From Streptomyces sp. man185 (GTDB lineage Bacteria; Actinomycetota; Actinomycetes; Streptomycetales; Streptomycetaceae), in the NCBI GenBank assembly GCA_002551355.1, contig NTHE01000080.1:1-32591 (forward strand): a stretch of 32,591 bases of DNA, written 5' to 3'. Made by a program: the position numbers and the translations under genes. Numbering within the stretch: the stretch's first letter is position 1; each line of letters starts with the position of its first letter. Positions 1 to 8,498 of this stretch are shown here, one piece after another. Below the pieces are notes generated by a model. The model was not told where the DNA came from. It ran no database searches and was given only the letters and a program-made list of their open reading frames with translations.

Positions 1-970
1 GTGCCTGGGCCGGCGGGTAGCCCGGGGGCTGGACGCCCCGGGGCCCGGCGCCGCCCCACGGCCCCGGGTGGCCGCCGGAGGCACGCTCGACGCCCTTGCG
101 GGCGAGGAGGATGATCACCACCGGTCCGACGAGGAGCGAGGAGAGGAAGCTCAGCAGATTGAGCTGCGCCTCGATGTCCAGGTCGGTGAACCGCTCGTAC
201 ATCTCGAAGTGGATGATGCGCGCCGTGCCGAGCACACCGGAGGAGAACACGAACCCGGCCGCGATCAGGCCGAGCGGTCGCGCGTGGACCGCTCCGACGA
301 CCGCGCCGACGGCGGCCACCAGCGCCATCAGGATGATCGCCCCGGTGATCCAGCCGGGCGGCCCCTCGGTCACTGGGGTGTTCAGGGGCCGGCCGCCGAT
401 GAACCACGCGGGATAGAGCCCGGACGGATAGAGGAACGTCTGCCGGATCTCCCAGGCGGTGAAGACCGCCGCCTGGAGACCGAGGAGCAGGAAGACGGCC
501 ACCCCGGCACCGCGCCCCGGACCGGCGGGCCGTTCCGCGCCCTCCGGCAGGGGGCGGCGGCCCGCCGCGCCCACCACGATCAGCGCGAGCCCTGCCGCCA
601 GCGCGGCGTACGTGGTGAGCAGTGCCCGGTCGCGGAGCTCCTGGGGGGCCGCGGCGTCGGCGATGGTCCAGACGCCGGGCAGCCGCAGGACGAAGGTGAC
701 GACGCCGGTGACGATCAGGACCGAAGCGGCGGCGGCGGAACGGAGCGCCGCCACGGCGGCGGCGGCATAGGCCAGCAGCAGGACGAAACTGGCGGCCGTC
801 GTGGTGGGTTGCGCCACGCCCCGGAGGGTCGTGAAGCCCGTCCAGTAGTCCCAGACCGGCCCCGGTCCGTCGACGGCCCGGATGTCCCGGACGAGCCAGG
901 CGACGATGAGTAGTGCAGGCACCGCGCACAGAACGGCGCCGGTGATTCTCGCTCCCCGTGTAAGTGTCAC
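1..970 (-). CDS. multi-pass membrane protein, 3' end outside window
   Basis: The reverse-strand frame stays open from about 985 to base 1, so the C-terminus is missing. The translation has several hydrophobic stretches typical of transmembrane helices, for example around ITGAVLCAVPALLIVAWLV near the N-terminus, LIVTGVVTFVL, LALIVVGAAG, GVAVFLLLGL, GAIILMALVAAVGAVVGAV and LLVGPVVIILLA. After the last helix a Gly/Pro-rich, probably cytoplasmic, tail begins (GVQPPGYPP near the edge). I prefer the GTG start at 970 because GGAG lies 9 bases upstream; an in-frame ATG at 985 overlaps that ribosome site and is the alternative. I do not recognise the family, and no catalytic motif is visible. The gene is separated from the peptide transporter upstream by a hairpin, so it is probably an independent unit. 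Confidence 0.7.
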   Translation of the reverse strand, partial: MTLTRGARITGAVLCAVPALLIVAWLVRDIRAVDGPGPVWDYWTGFTTLRGVAQPTTTAASFVLLLAYAAAAVAALRSAAAASVLIVTGVVTFVLRLPGVWTIADAAAPQELRDRALLTTYAALAAGLALIVVGAAGRRPLPEGAERPAGPGRGAGVAVFLLLGLQAAVFTAWEIRQTFLYPSGLYPAWFIGGRPLNTPVTEGPPGWITGAIILMALVAAVGAVVGAVHARPLGLIAAGFVFSSGVLGTARIIHFEMYERFTDLDIEAQLNLLSFLSSLLVGPVVIILLARKGVERASGGHPGPWGGAGPRGVQPPGYPPAQA

Positions 971-1038
971 CCGGTGATACTCCATTGCCCCGAACGGATG
1001 AACAAGGCGTTCAGGGGCGGGCCGGTCCCGGCGGGCGA

Positions 1039-1071
1039 CCGGCCGGAGCGACAGGACGACGCTCCGGCCGG
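1039..1071 (-). terminator. hairpin downstream of the first OppF-type ATPase gene
   Basis: A perfect 12-bp inverted repeat (CCGGCCGGAGCG at 1039-1050 and its complement at 1060-1071) encloses a 9-base loop. It lies about 100 bases after the stop of the ATPase gene read on the minus strand. There is no T-tract, as is common for Streptomyces terminators. It probably ends the left-hand peptide-transporter operon. Confidence 0.6.
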
Positions 1072-1172
1072 ACCACGGCACCCGCACGGCCGTACGCTGT
1101 TCAGCTTGGGGCGTTCGTATATCGGAGCGGCGACAGCGGAGTTGCCTGCTTGTTAACGATCCTGACGCCGGT

Positions 1173-2417
1173 TCACGACGTTCCGGTGCCCCCGGACTCC
1201 GGCCTCTCCCCGGTCTCCCGCTTCTCCGTGAGCCCCGGTTCCTCCTGCGACTCCTGCGGCTCCTCGGGCCCCGGCTCCGCCGCCGGCCCAGGGACCTCCA
1301 GCTCGCCCTCCGGCGGCACCACGCGCTTCTCCTCGGCGAAGTGGCACGCCGAGTCGTGCCGGGCCGGGGTGTCCACGAGCCGGAACTCCGCGGGGACCGC
1401 CAGCAGCGGGACCTCCAGTTCGCATCGCTCCTGCGCCTTCCAGCACCGGGTGCGGAAGCGGCAGCCGGAGGGGATGTTGGCGGGTGAGGGGACGTCGCCG
1501 TGCAGGATGATCCGTTCCCGGTGCTCGCGGGCCGTCGGGTCCGGTACGGGAACGGCGGACAGCAGCGCCTGGGTGTACGGGTGGGTGGGGTGGTCGTAGA
1601 TCTCCGCGTCGGAGCCGATCTCCACGATCCGGCCCAGATACATCACGCCGACCCGGTCGGAGATGTGCCGGACGATCGAGAGGTCGTGCGCGATGAAGAC
1701 GAAGCTGAGACTGAACTCCGCCTGGAGCCGGTCCAGCAGGTTGACCACCTGGGCCTGGACGGAGACGTCGAGCGCGGAGACCGGTTCGTCGGCGACGATG
1801 ATCTCCGGGTTGAGCGCGAGGCCGCGGGCGATCCCGATGCGCTGGCGCTGGCCGCCGGAGAACTGGTGCGGGTACCGGTTGATGTACTCCGGGTTGAGCC
1901 CGACGACGTCCAGCAGGTCCTGCACCCTCTGCCGACGGCTGCCCTTGGGGGCGACTTCGGGGTGGATCTCGTACGGCTCCCCGATGATGTCGCCGACCGT
2001 CATCCGCGGGTTCAGCGAGGTGTACGGGTCCTGGAACACCATCTGGATGTTGCGGCGCACCGCCTTCAGCGCACGCCCGGACAGCTTCGCGATGTCCTCG
2101 CCCTTGTAGCGGATCGCACCGGCGGTGGGGCGTTCCAGGTGGACGAGCATCTTCGCGACGGTCGACTTGCCGCAGCCCGACTCGCCCACGATGCCGAGCG
2201 TCTCGCCCGCGTACAGGTCGAAGTCGACGCCGTCGACGGCCCTGACCGCGCCGATGTGCCGCTTGAAGAGGATGCCCTGCGTGAGCGGGTAGTGCTTGGC
2301 GAGGCCGCGCACCTGGAGGATCGGGTCGCCCTCCACGTACGGGGCGACGGCCTCCTCGCGCGCGGTGGTCAGCAGATTGGAGCCGCCCTCGGCACTCCCG
2401 TCGCGGTCAGTGTGCAT
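1173..2417 (-). CDS. oligopeptide ABC transporter ATPase, OppF/DppF type (copy 1)
   Basis: Cytoplasmic ATP-hydrolysing subunit that powers peptide import together with the OppD-type partner. Visible motifs are Walker A GESGCGKST (residues 78-86), ABC signature FSGGQ (186-190), Walker B IIVADE (206-211) and the switch histidine in IAHD (H244). The C-terminal oligopeptide-transporter domain carries the Cys-containing run CRFRTRCWKAQERC. The ATG at 2417 is chosen because AAGGAG lies 7 bases upstream and it overlaps the preceding gene's stop by 11 bases; a longer open frame to 2486 has no such support. The product is 414 residues. Compared with its paralogue at 7356-8498 it carries about 50 extra C-terminal residues rich in Pro and Glu. 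It is the last gene of the left operon. Confidence 0.93.
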   Translation of the reverse strand: MHTDRDGSAEGGSNLLTTAREEAVAPYVEGDPILQVRGLAKHYPLTQGILFKRHIGAVRAVDGVDFDLYAGETLGIVGESGCGKSTVAKMLVHLERPTAGAIRYKGEDIAKLSGRALKAVRRNIQMVFQDPYTSLNPRMTVGDIIGEPYEIHPEVAPKGSRRQRVQDLLDVVGLNPEYINRYPHQFSGGQRQRIGIARGLALNPEIIVADEPVSALDVSVQAQVVNLLDRLQAEFSLSFVFIAHDLSIVRHISDRVGVMYLGRIVEIGSDAEIYDHPTHPYTQALLSAVPVPDPTAREHRERIILHGDVPSPANIPSGCRFRTRCWKAQERCELEVPLLAVPAEFRLVDTPARHDSACHFAEEKRVVPPEGELEVPGPAAEPGPEEPQESQEEPGLTEKRETGERPESGGTGTS

Positions 2418-3384
2418 CGAGCGTCTCCTTCCAGAAGTGGCAGGCGCTCCGTCGCTGCTCGTCCACCTCGTAGAGCGGCGGCACATCGCTGCGGCACACG
2501 TCCTGGGCCATCGGGCAGCGGGGGTTGAAGGCGCAGCCGGGCGGGATGCGGGTGAGGTTGGGCGGCAGGCCCTTGATCGCGTACAGCTCCTGGCCCTTCT
2601 GGTCCAGGCGCGGGATCGATTTCAGGAGGCCCTTGGTGTACGGGTGGGCGGGTGCCTTGTAGATCTCGTGGACGGGGGCGGTCTCGACGATGCGGCCCGC
2701 GTACATGACGGCGATCTTGTCGGCGACGTCGGCGACCACACCGAGGTCGTGGGTGATCAGGATGAGGCCCATGTTCAGCTCGCGCTGGAGTTCGGCGAGG
2801 AGGTCCATGACCTGGGCCTGGACGGTGACGTCGAGGGCGGTGGTCGGCTCGTCGGCGATGATCAGGGACGGTTCCAGGGCCATCGCCATGGCGATCATGA
2901 TGCGCTGGCGCATCCCGCCGGAGAACTGGTGCGGGTAGTTGCCGACCCGTTCCTTGGCGGCGGGGATGCGGACCCGGTCCATCAGCTCGACGGCCTTGGC
3001 CTTCGCGTCCTTGCGGGACATGCCGCGGTGCACGACGAACATCTCGCCGAGCTGCTGGCCGACGGTGAGGACCGGATTCAGCGAGGACAGGGCGTCCTGG
3101 AAGATCATGGCCATCTCCTGGCCGCGGATCTTCCGGCGCTCCTCCGGCTTGAGCTTCAGCAGGTCCTGGCCCTTGAAGAGGATCTCGCCGTCGGCGATCC
3201 TCCCGGGCGGCATGTCGAGGATGCCCATGATCGCCTGGGCGGTGACGGACTTGCCGGAGCCGGACTCGCCGAGGACGGCGAGCGTCTCGCCCTCGGCCAC
3301 CGAGTAGTTGACCCCGTTGACGGCCTTGGCCACGCCTTCGCGGGTGTGGAACTCCACGTGCAGATCGCGCACTTCGAGCAACAT
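2407..3384 (-). CDS. oligopeptide ABC transporter ATPase, OppD/DppD type (copy 1)
   Basis: Nucleotide-binding subunit of a peptide importer, 325 residues, the usual length. Walker A is GESGSGKSV (39-47), with Val in the last position as in many OppD proteins. The signature is FSGGM (154-158), Walker B is LIIADE (174-179) and the H-loop is ITHD. The C-terminal segment CAFNPRCPMAQDVC has the Cys spacing found in OppD/DppD C-terminal domains, which in some members hold an iron-sulphur cluster; whether it does here is not known. The start at 3384 has GAGGAG 9 bases upstream. It sits 13 bases after the OppC-type gene and overlaps the OppF-type gene, so the pair is probably translated together. Confidence 0.93.
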   Translation of the reverse strand: MLLEVRDLHVEFHTREGVAKAVNGVNYSVAEGETLAVLGESGSGKSVTAQAIMGILDMPPGRIADGEILFKGQDLLKLKPEERRKIRGQEMAMIFQDALSSLNPVLTVGQQLGEMFVVHRGMSRKDAKAKAVELMDRVRIPAAKERVGNYPHQFSGGMRQRIMIAMAMALEPSLIIADEPTTALDVTVQAQVMDLLAELQRELNMGLILITHDLGVVADVADKIAVMYAGRIVETAPVHEIYKAPAHPYTKGLLKSIPRLDQKGQELYAIKGLPPNLTRIPPGCAFNPRCPMAQDVCRSDVPPLYEVDEQRRSACHFWKETLDAH

Positions 3385-3397
3385 GGCAACCGGCTCC

Positions 3398-4375
3398 TCA
3401 GCGCAGCTTGGGGTCGAGGGCGTCGCGCACCGCGTCGCCGAGCATGATGAACGCGAGCACGGTGACCGCCAGCGCTCCGGCGGGCCAGAGCAGCATGTGC
3501 GGGGCGTTGCGGATGTAGTTGGCGGCCGCGGAGATGTCGATGCCCCAGGAGACGGCCGGGTCCTTCAGGCCTACGCCGAGGAACGAGAGGGTCGCCTCCA
3601 GCGAGATGTACGTACCGAGCGCGATGGTCGCCACGACGATGACCGGGGCGATGGCGTTCGGGGTGATGTGGCGCAGCATCATGCGGGAGTTGGAGGCGCC
3701 GAGGGCGCGGGCCGCCTGGACGTAGTCGTTCTGTTTGGCGGTGATGACGGAGCCGCGGGCGATGCGGGCGATCTGGGGCCAGCCGAGCAGGACGATGAAG
3801 CCGACGACGGGCCAGACGGTGGAGCTGGTGACGACGGACAGGAAGACCAGGCCGCCGAGGACGACGGGGATGCCGAAGAAGACGTCGGTGAGGCGGGAGA
3901 GGATCGAGTCCCACCAGCCGCCGAAGAAGCCCGCGAGTCCGCCGAACAGGCTGCCGAGGATCGCCACGCCGAGGGTGGCGCAGACGCCGACGGTCACCGA
4001 GGTCCGGGTGCCGTACACGACCCGGGTGTAGACGTCGCGGCCCTGCGGGTCGAAGCCGAAGGGGTGGCCGGGTTCGGAGCCCTTCTGGGCGTCGTCCAGG
4101 TTGGCCTGGAGAGGGTCGCCGCTCGCGATGAGCGAGGGCCAGATCGAGATGATCACCAGGAAGAGGATGACCAGCGAGGAGATGATGAAGACCGGGTTGC
4201 GCCGCAGGTCGCGCCAGGCGTCCGACCACAGGCTGCGCGGCTTTCCGGCCGGCCCGGTGCCGTCGGCGCCGCCCGGCCCCTTCTCCAGGCTGGTGCCCTC
4301 CTCCAGGGCGAGGTCCATGGGGCCGCCGGCGCCCGCCGGGGAGATCGCTCCGTCCGATGACTGCGGCTCAGGCAT
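3398..4375 (-). CDS. oligopeptide ABC transporter permease, OppC/DppC type (copy 1)
   Basis: Inner-membrane channel subunit of 325 residues. The first 45 residues are a Gly/Pro/Glu-rich cytoplasmic lead. They are followed by the OppC N-terminal motif (SLWSDAWRDLRRNPVFI), a first helix, a periplasmic loop with GHPFGFDPQGRDVYTR, and the binding-protein-dependent permease domain. The coupling loop that contacts the ATPase is at about QNDYVQAARALGASNSRMM. The ATG overlaps the stop of the OppB-type gene by 8 bases (ATGCCTGA), with GAGGA 6 to 7 bases upstream. This overlap is identical in the second operon, where the same two genes also overlap by 8 bases. Confidence 0.93.
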   Translation of the reverse strand: MPEPQSSDGAISPAGAGGPMDLALEEGTSLEKGPGGADGTGPAGKPRSLWSDAWRDLRRNPVFIISSLVILFLVIISIWPSLIASGDPLQANLDDAQKGSEPGHPFGFDPQGRDVYTRVVYGTRTSVTVGVCATLGVAILGSLFGGLAGFFGGWWDSILSRLTDVFFGIPVVLGGLVFLSVVTSSTVWPVVGFIVLLGWPQIARIARGSVITAKQNDYVQAARALGASNSRMMLRHITPNAIAPVIVVATIALGTYISLEATLSFLGVGLKDPAVSWGIDISAAANYIRNAPHMLLWPAGALAVTVLAFIMLGDAVRDALDPKLR

Positions 4376-5291
4376 AGCGGATCCTCGGGTCGAGTACGGC
4401 GTACAGGAGGTCGACGATCAGGTTGGCGGCCAGGAAGACGAGGACGAGGATCGTGACGAAGCCGACGACGGTCTGCGAGTTCTGCCGCAGGATGCCCTGG
4501 TAGAGCTGGTAGCCGACGCCGTGGATGTTGAAGATCCGCTCGGTGACGATGGCCCCGCCCATCAGCGCGCCCACGTCGGTGCCGATGAAGGTGACGACGG
4601 GGATGAGCGAGTTGCGCAGCAGGTGCCGTACGACGACCCGGCGACGCGGCAGCCCCTTGGCCACGGCGGTGCGTACGTAGTCGGCGCGGGCGTTCTCGGC
4701 GATCGAGGTCCGGGTGAGCCGGGTGACGTAGGCGAGCGAGACGGAGGCGAGGACCAGCCCGGGGACGAGAAGTTCGTCGAAGGTGGGGTCAGCGGAGACC
4801 GAGGGCTTGATGATGCCCCACTCGACGCCCAGGAGGAGCTGGAGCAGCAGGCCGGTGACGAAGGTCGGGATGGCGATGACGACCAGCGTCAGGATGAGGA
4901 CGGTGGTGTCGACGGGGCGGCCGCGCCGCAGGCCGGTGACGACGCCGAGGCTGATGCCGATGACGACCTCGAAGACGATCGCGACGATGGTGAGCCGGAT
5001 GGTGATGGGGAAGGCGGTGGCCATCAGCTCGGTGACCTTCTGCCCGTTGAACGCGGTGCCGAAGTCGCCGGTGAACACGTTGCCCATGTAGGTGAGGTAT
5101 TGCTGCCAGACCGGCTTGTCGAGGCCGAACTCGGAGCGCAGCTGGGCGGCGGTAGCCGGGTCGCACTGGCGGTCGCCGCAGAGGCCCGCGATGGGGTCGC
5201 CCATCACGTTCACCATGAGGAAGATCAACAGCGTGGTGCCGAAGAAGACCGGGATCATCTGCAGCAGCCGCCGGATCACATAACGTCCCAT
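4368..5291 (-). CDS. oligopeptide ABC transporter permease, OppB/DppB type (copy 1)
   Basis: Membrane channel partner of the OppC-type subunit, 307 residues. The family start MGRYVIRRLLQMIPVFFG is present, then a large extracytoplasmic loop (about residues 32-95), then the permease core. The coupling motif is ADYVRTAVAKGLPRRRV and the conserved end is LLYAVLDPRIRYA. The start at 5291 is preceded by GGAG at 6 bases; the open frame extends to 5465 but that part is not family-like. The extracytoplasmic loop carries two close Cys residues (CGDRQC) that the paralogue lacks, so a small disulphide is possible. The gene lies about 270 bases downstream of the binding-protein gene, beyond a hairpin. 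Confidence 0.92.
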   Translation of the reverse strand: MGRYVIRRLLQMIPVFFGTTLLIFLMVNVMGDPIAGLCGDRQCDPATAAQLRSEFGLDKPVWQQYLTYMGNVFTGDFGTAFNGQKVTELMATAFPITIRLTIVAIVFEVVIGISLGVVTGLRRGRPVDTTVLILTLVVIAIPTFVTGLLLQLLLGVEWGIIKPSVSADPTFDELLVPGLVLASVSLAYVTRLTRTSIAENARADYVRTAVAKGLPRRRVVVRHLLRNSLIPVVTFIGTDVGALMGGAIVTERIFNIHGVGYQLYQGILRQNSQTVVGFVTILVLVFLAANLIVDLLYAVLDPRIRYA

Positions 5292-5393
5292 GAGGGGCTC
5301 CGGGGGTTGGGGGGTGCCTTGTCGGTCAGGCCGGATCAGGGAGCGGGGTCTGGTGCCGTGCATCGCAAGGCGGAGGAGGGAGTCGACGCGGAG

Positions 5394-5408
5394 CGTCGGT
5401 GACCGACG
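5394..5408. promoter_or_regulatory. 15-bp palindrome upstream of the first oppB-type gene
   Basis: CGTCGGTgACCGACG is a perfect inverted repeat with a single central base. It sits about 100 bases upstream of the OppB-type start, in the gap between binding-protein and permease genes. It could be an operator or part of a leader structure. The sequence gives no direct evidence for either. Confidence 0.25.
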
Positions 5409-5504
5409 ACAACGCCGCGAGGTGCGGTGCCAGGCCCCGCGCGCCCGGCATGACCGGTAAGGCACCCCCTGAGGCGAGCGGTACCGGGCGGGAGGTGCGG
5501 GAGC

Positions 5505-5547
5505 GCGGACGGCCGGGGCGCCGGTGTCGGGCGTCCCGGCCGTCCGC
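5505..5547 (-). terminator. hairpin between binding-protein gene and permease genes (copy 1)
   Basis: GCGGACGGCCGGG (5505-5517) pairs perfectly with 5535-5547. Five further pairs inside (one G-U) leave a 7-base loop, giving an 18-bp stem. It begins 13 bases after the stop of the binding-protein gene. No T-tract follows. It probably stops most transcripts after the binding-protein gene, so that gene is expressed more than the membrane components. Confidence 0.75.
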
Positions 5548-5560
5548 GTCGCTCAGCGCG

Positions 5561-7192
5561 TCACTTGACGGTGATCTCTTCGTAGACCGGGACGCTGAAC
5601 GGGTTCAGCGCGACGTTGTCGACCCGGTCCGAGTAGCCGGCGCTGCCGTTCTGGTACCAGAGCGGGATGACCGGCATCTCGGTGACGAGGATCTTCTCCG
5701 CGTCCTGGAAGGTGGTGACGGCCTTCGCCTTGTCGCTCTCGGCGTTGGCCTTGTCGACCAGGTCGTCGAACTCCTCGTTGCTCCACTTGCCGTCGTTGGA
5801 CGGGGCGTTGGTGTAGTAGAGGGGCTGGAGGAAGTTCTGGATCAGCGGGTAGTCCATCTGCCAGCCCGCGCGCCAGGCGCTGGTGAGCTTCTGGGTGGAG
5901 ACCTGGGCGCGGAAGTCGGCGAAGGTGCCGACGGGGCCGCCGACGCAGGCCTTGTTGTTGCCCATGACGTTGTTGATGCTGTTGCAGACGGCGTCGACCC
6001 ATTCCTTGTGGGAGCCGGTGTCCGCGTTGTACGAGATCTTCAGCTGGCCGCCGGGGATGCCGCCGCCGTCGTCGATCAGCTTCTTGGCCTCGGCCTTGTT
6101 GTACGTGCACTCCTTGCCGCAGAGCCCTTCCTTGAAGCCGCCGTCCGCGCCGAGGACCGGGGAGGTCCAGTCGGAGGCGGGGGTGCGGGTCTTCTGGAAG
6201 ATCTGGTCGGTGATCTGCGGCCGGTTGATCGCCATCGACAGGCCCTGGCGGACCTTGCGCGCGTCGTCGGTGTCCCACTCCTCGTCGTAGAAGGGGAAGG
6301 CCAGGGTCTGGATGATGCCGGCGGGGGTGTTGATGTACCGGTCGCCGAGGTCCGCCTCGACGTTGCGGAGCTGGGAGGCGGGCACGTCGTCGACGAGGTC
6401 GAGGTTGCCCGCGGTGAGGTCGGTGTAGGCGGTGTTGTTGTCGGTGAAGACCTTGAGGTCGACGCCGCCGTTCTTCGCCTTGTCGTCGCCCGGGTAGTCG
6501 TCCCACTTGCGCAGGTTCATCGAGGAGCCCTTGGCGTAGGACTCGATGGTGTAGGGGCCGTTCCCGACGGGCTTGGAGAGCCAGGCGTCGTGGTCGTCGT
6601 AGAACGCCTTGGGCAGCGGGACGAAGGCGGAGTAGCCGAGGGTGTCGGGCCACAGGGAGAACTTCTGGGTGAGCTTGGCGGTGAAGGTCAGGTCGTCGAC
6701 GACCTTCAGGCCGGACAGGGTCTCGGCGGAGGCTGAGCCGGACTCGGGGTGGACCTTGTCGTAGCCCTCGATGTACTGGAAGAAATAGGCGTTCTTCTGG
6801 TTGTTCTTCAGGGCCGCGCCGTAGTTCCAGGCGTCGACGAAGGACTTGGCGGTGACCTTCTCGCCGTTGGAGAACGTCCAGCCGTCCTTGAGCTTGACCG
6901 TGAAGTTCTGGGAGTCCGTCGAGTCGATGGACTCGGCGATCATGTTCTGGGCCTCGCCGGTCTTCGGGTCGTAGCGGATCAGCCCGCGGAAGACCATGTC
7001 GAGGACCTTGCCGCCCTGGACCTCGTTGGTGTTGGCCGGCTCCAGCGGGTTCTGCGGGTCTCCCCAGGAGGAGCTGACGATGCCGTCGGCGCCGCCGCCG
7101 CTGCCGCCGTCACCACCGCCGCCGCAGGCCGTCGCTGCCAGGGCGACGGCCACCGCACATGCGGCCCACCTGACCTGTGTGGCTCCGCGCAT
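5561..7192 (-). CDS. oligopeptide-binding lipoprotein, SBP family 5 (copy 1)
   Basis: Extracellular, membrane-anchored peptide receptor for the importer encoded by the next four genes. It has 543 residues, normal for OppA/DppA-type proteins. The N-terminus has a positive start, a hydrophobic core and a lipobox ending LAATAC, with the modified Cys at 23, followed by a Gly-rich linker. Family features include WTFSNGEKVTAKSFVDAWN and NGPYTIESYAKGS. The start at 7192 has AGGAGG 6 bases upstream. It closely resembles the protein at 11568-13184: both start MRGA, both have the lipid Cys at 23, and both have a GYxxVHPExG segment. The ligand is not predictable from sequence. A BldKB-like role in signalling-peptide uptake is possible but unproven. 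Confidence 0.93.
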   Translation of the reverse strand: MRGATQVRWAACAVAVALAATACGGGGDGGSGGGADGIVSSSWGDPQNPLEPANTNEVQGGKVLDMVFRGLIRYDPKTGEAQNMIAESIDSTDSQNFTVKLKDGWTFSNGEKVTAKSFVDAWNYGAALKNNQKNAYFFQYIEGYDKVHPESGSASAETLSGLKVVDDLTFTAKLTQKFSLWPDTLGYSAFVPLPKAFYDDHDAWLSKPVGNGPYTIESYAKGSSMNLRKWDDYPGDDKAKNGGVDLKVFTDNNTAYTDLTAGNLDLVDDVPASQLRNVEADLGDRYINTPAGIIQTLAFPFYDEEWDTDDARKVRQGLSMAINRPQITDQIFQKTRTPASDWTSPVLGADGGFKEGLCGKECTYNKAEAKKLIDDGGGIPGGQLKISYNADTGSHKEWVDAVCNSINNVMGNNKACVGGPVGTFADFRAQVSTQKLTSAWRAGWQMDYPLIQNFLQPLYYTNAPSNDGKWSNEEFDDLVDKANAESDKAKAVTTFQDAEKILVTEMPVIPLWYQNGSAGYSDRVDNVALNPFSVPVYEEITVK

Positions 7193-7217
7193 GAAGTGCC
7201 TCCTAGAGTCATCGAGT

Positions 7218-7260
7218 AGCTCAATGCCTCATATCACCGCATAACGGCATATATCGCATG
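7218..7260 (-). promoter_or_regulatory. AT-rich promoter region of the left peptide-transporter operon
   Basis: The bases just upstream of the binding-protein gene are clearly AT-richer than their surroundings. On the minus strand they contain several TATATG/TTATG/GATATG-like hexamers that could serve as -10 elements; I cannot choose one. The 9-mer AGCTCAATG (plus strand 7218-7226) also occurs upstream of the second operon's binding-protein gene, at 13324-13332. Confidence 0.35.
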
Positions 7261-7301
7261 TGGGATTGCCCCGTACGGGCAGGAGGGCTCGCGGACACGA
7301 C

Positions 7302-7333
7302 GATGCCCGGCCCCCCGAAGGGGACCGGGCATC
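7302..7333 (-). terminator. hairpin ending the right peptide-transporter operon
   Basis: GATGCCCGG (7302-7310) pairs with CCGGGCATC (7325-7333). Four further C-G pairs inside, past a one-base bulge, leave a short loop. It begins 22 bases after the stop of the OppF-type gene (minus strand). It separates the two tandem operons. Confidence 0.75.
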
Positions 7334-7355
7334 AGGCGTTCGACAACCGGAGCGG

Positions 7356-8498
7356 TTACGCCGCGTGCACGACGTCCCGCTCCTCCGCGAAGTGGCACGC
7401 CGACTCGTGCGTGGCGGGCGTGACGCCCGCGACGAAGCGCTCGGGGATCGCCAGCAGGGGCTCCTCCGTCGCGCAGCGGTCCTCCGCCTTCCAGCACCGG
7501 GTGCGGAAGCGGCAGCCCGAGGGCGGGTTCGCCGGTGACGGAACGTCACCGGTCAGGATGATCCGGTCGCGTCCCTCACGGGCCGACGGGTCCGGAACCG
7601 GGACCGCCGAGAGCAGCGCCTGGGTGTAGGGGTGCGTCGGGTGGTCGTAGATCTGCGTGTCCGTGCCGATCTCGGCCATCTTGCCCAGGTACATCACGCC
7701 GACCCGGTCGGAGATGTGCCGGACGATGGACAGGTCGTGCGCGATGAAGAGGTAGGACAGGTTGAACTCGTCCTGGAGCTTCTCCATCAGGTTGATGACC
7801 TGCGCCTGCACCGACACGTCGAGCGCGGAGACCGGCTCGTCGCAGATGATGATCTCCGGGTTGAGCGCGAGGCCGCGGGCGATCCCGATGCGCTGGCGCT
7901 GACCGCCGGAGAACTGGTGCGGGTACCGGTTGATGTACTCCGGGTTCAGACCCACGACGTCCAGGAGCTCCTGGACCCGGCGGCGCCGGTCGCCCTTCGG
8001 GGCCACCTCGGGGTGGATCTCGAAGGTCTCCCCGATGATGTCGCCGACCGTCATCCGCGGGTTCAGCGAGGTGTACGGGTCCTGGAACACCATCTGGATG
8101 TTGCGGCGCACCGCCTTCAGCGCGCGCCCGGACAGCTTGGTGATGTCCTGGCCCTTGTAGAAGACCTCGCCGGCCGTCGCCCGCTCCAGCGTCATCAGGA
8201 GCTTGGCGACCGTGGACTTGCCACAGCCGGACTCGCCGACGATGCCGAGGGTCTCACCGGCGTACAGGTCGAAGGAGATCCCGTCGACGGCCTTGACCGC
8301 GCCGATCTGCTTCTTGAAGAGGATGCCCTGCGTCAGCGGGAAGTGCTTGACGAGATTCCGCACCTGGAGGATCGGCTCGCCCTGGCTGACGGGCGCGTCG
8401 ATGGCGGCTACGGCCTCCGCCTCGGTCGCGGCGTCCACGGTCTCCACGGCGGAGACGTTCGGGGTGGCGTCCACGGGCTCCTTCTTGAGCTCAGCCAT
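7356..8498 (-). CDS. oligopeptide ABC transporter ATPase, OppF/DppF type (copy 2)
   Basis: Cytoplasmic ATPase of the second peptide importer, 380 residues. Walker A is GESGCGKST (88-96), the signature is FSGGQ, Walker B is IIICDE and the H-loop is IAHD. The C-terminal Cys run is CRFRTRCWKAEDRC. The core is nearly identical to the copy-1 protein. The differences are an Ala/Glu/Val-rich lead of about 40 residues and a short end (HFAEERDVVHAA) instead of the acidic tail. The ATG overlaps the OppD-type gene by 8 bases (ATGGCTGA), with AAGGAG 7 bases upstream. Confidence 0.93.
   Translation of the reverse strand: MAELKKEPVDATPNVSAVETVDAATEAEAVAAIDAPVSQGEPILQVRNLVKHFPLTQGILFKKQIGAVKAVDGISFDLYAGETLGIVGESGCGKSTVAKLLMTLERATAGEVFYKGQDITKLSGRALKAVRRNIQMVFQDPYTSLNPRMTVGDIIGETFEIHPEVAPKGDRRRRVQELLDVVGLNPEYINRYPHQFSGGQRQRIGIARGLALNPEIIICDEPVSALDVSVQAQVINLMEKLQDEFNLSYLFIAHDLSIVRHISDRVGVMYLGKMAEIGTDTQIYDHPTHPYTQALLSAVPVPDPSAREGRDRIILTGDVPSPANPPSGCRFRTRCWKAEDRCATEEPLLAIPERFVAGVTPATHESACHFAEERDVVHAA

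Noticed and set aside
68..913. 281-codon plus-strand frame at the left edge
   Set aside because: The product is Gly/Asp/Arg/Glu-rich noise. The minus strand of the same bases encodes a clear chain of hydrophobic helices.
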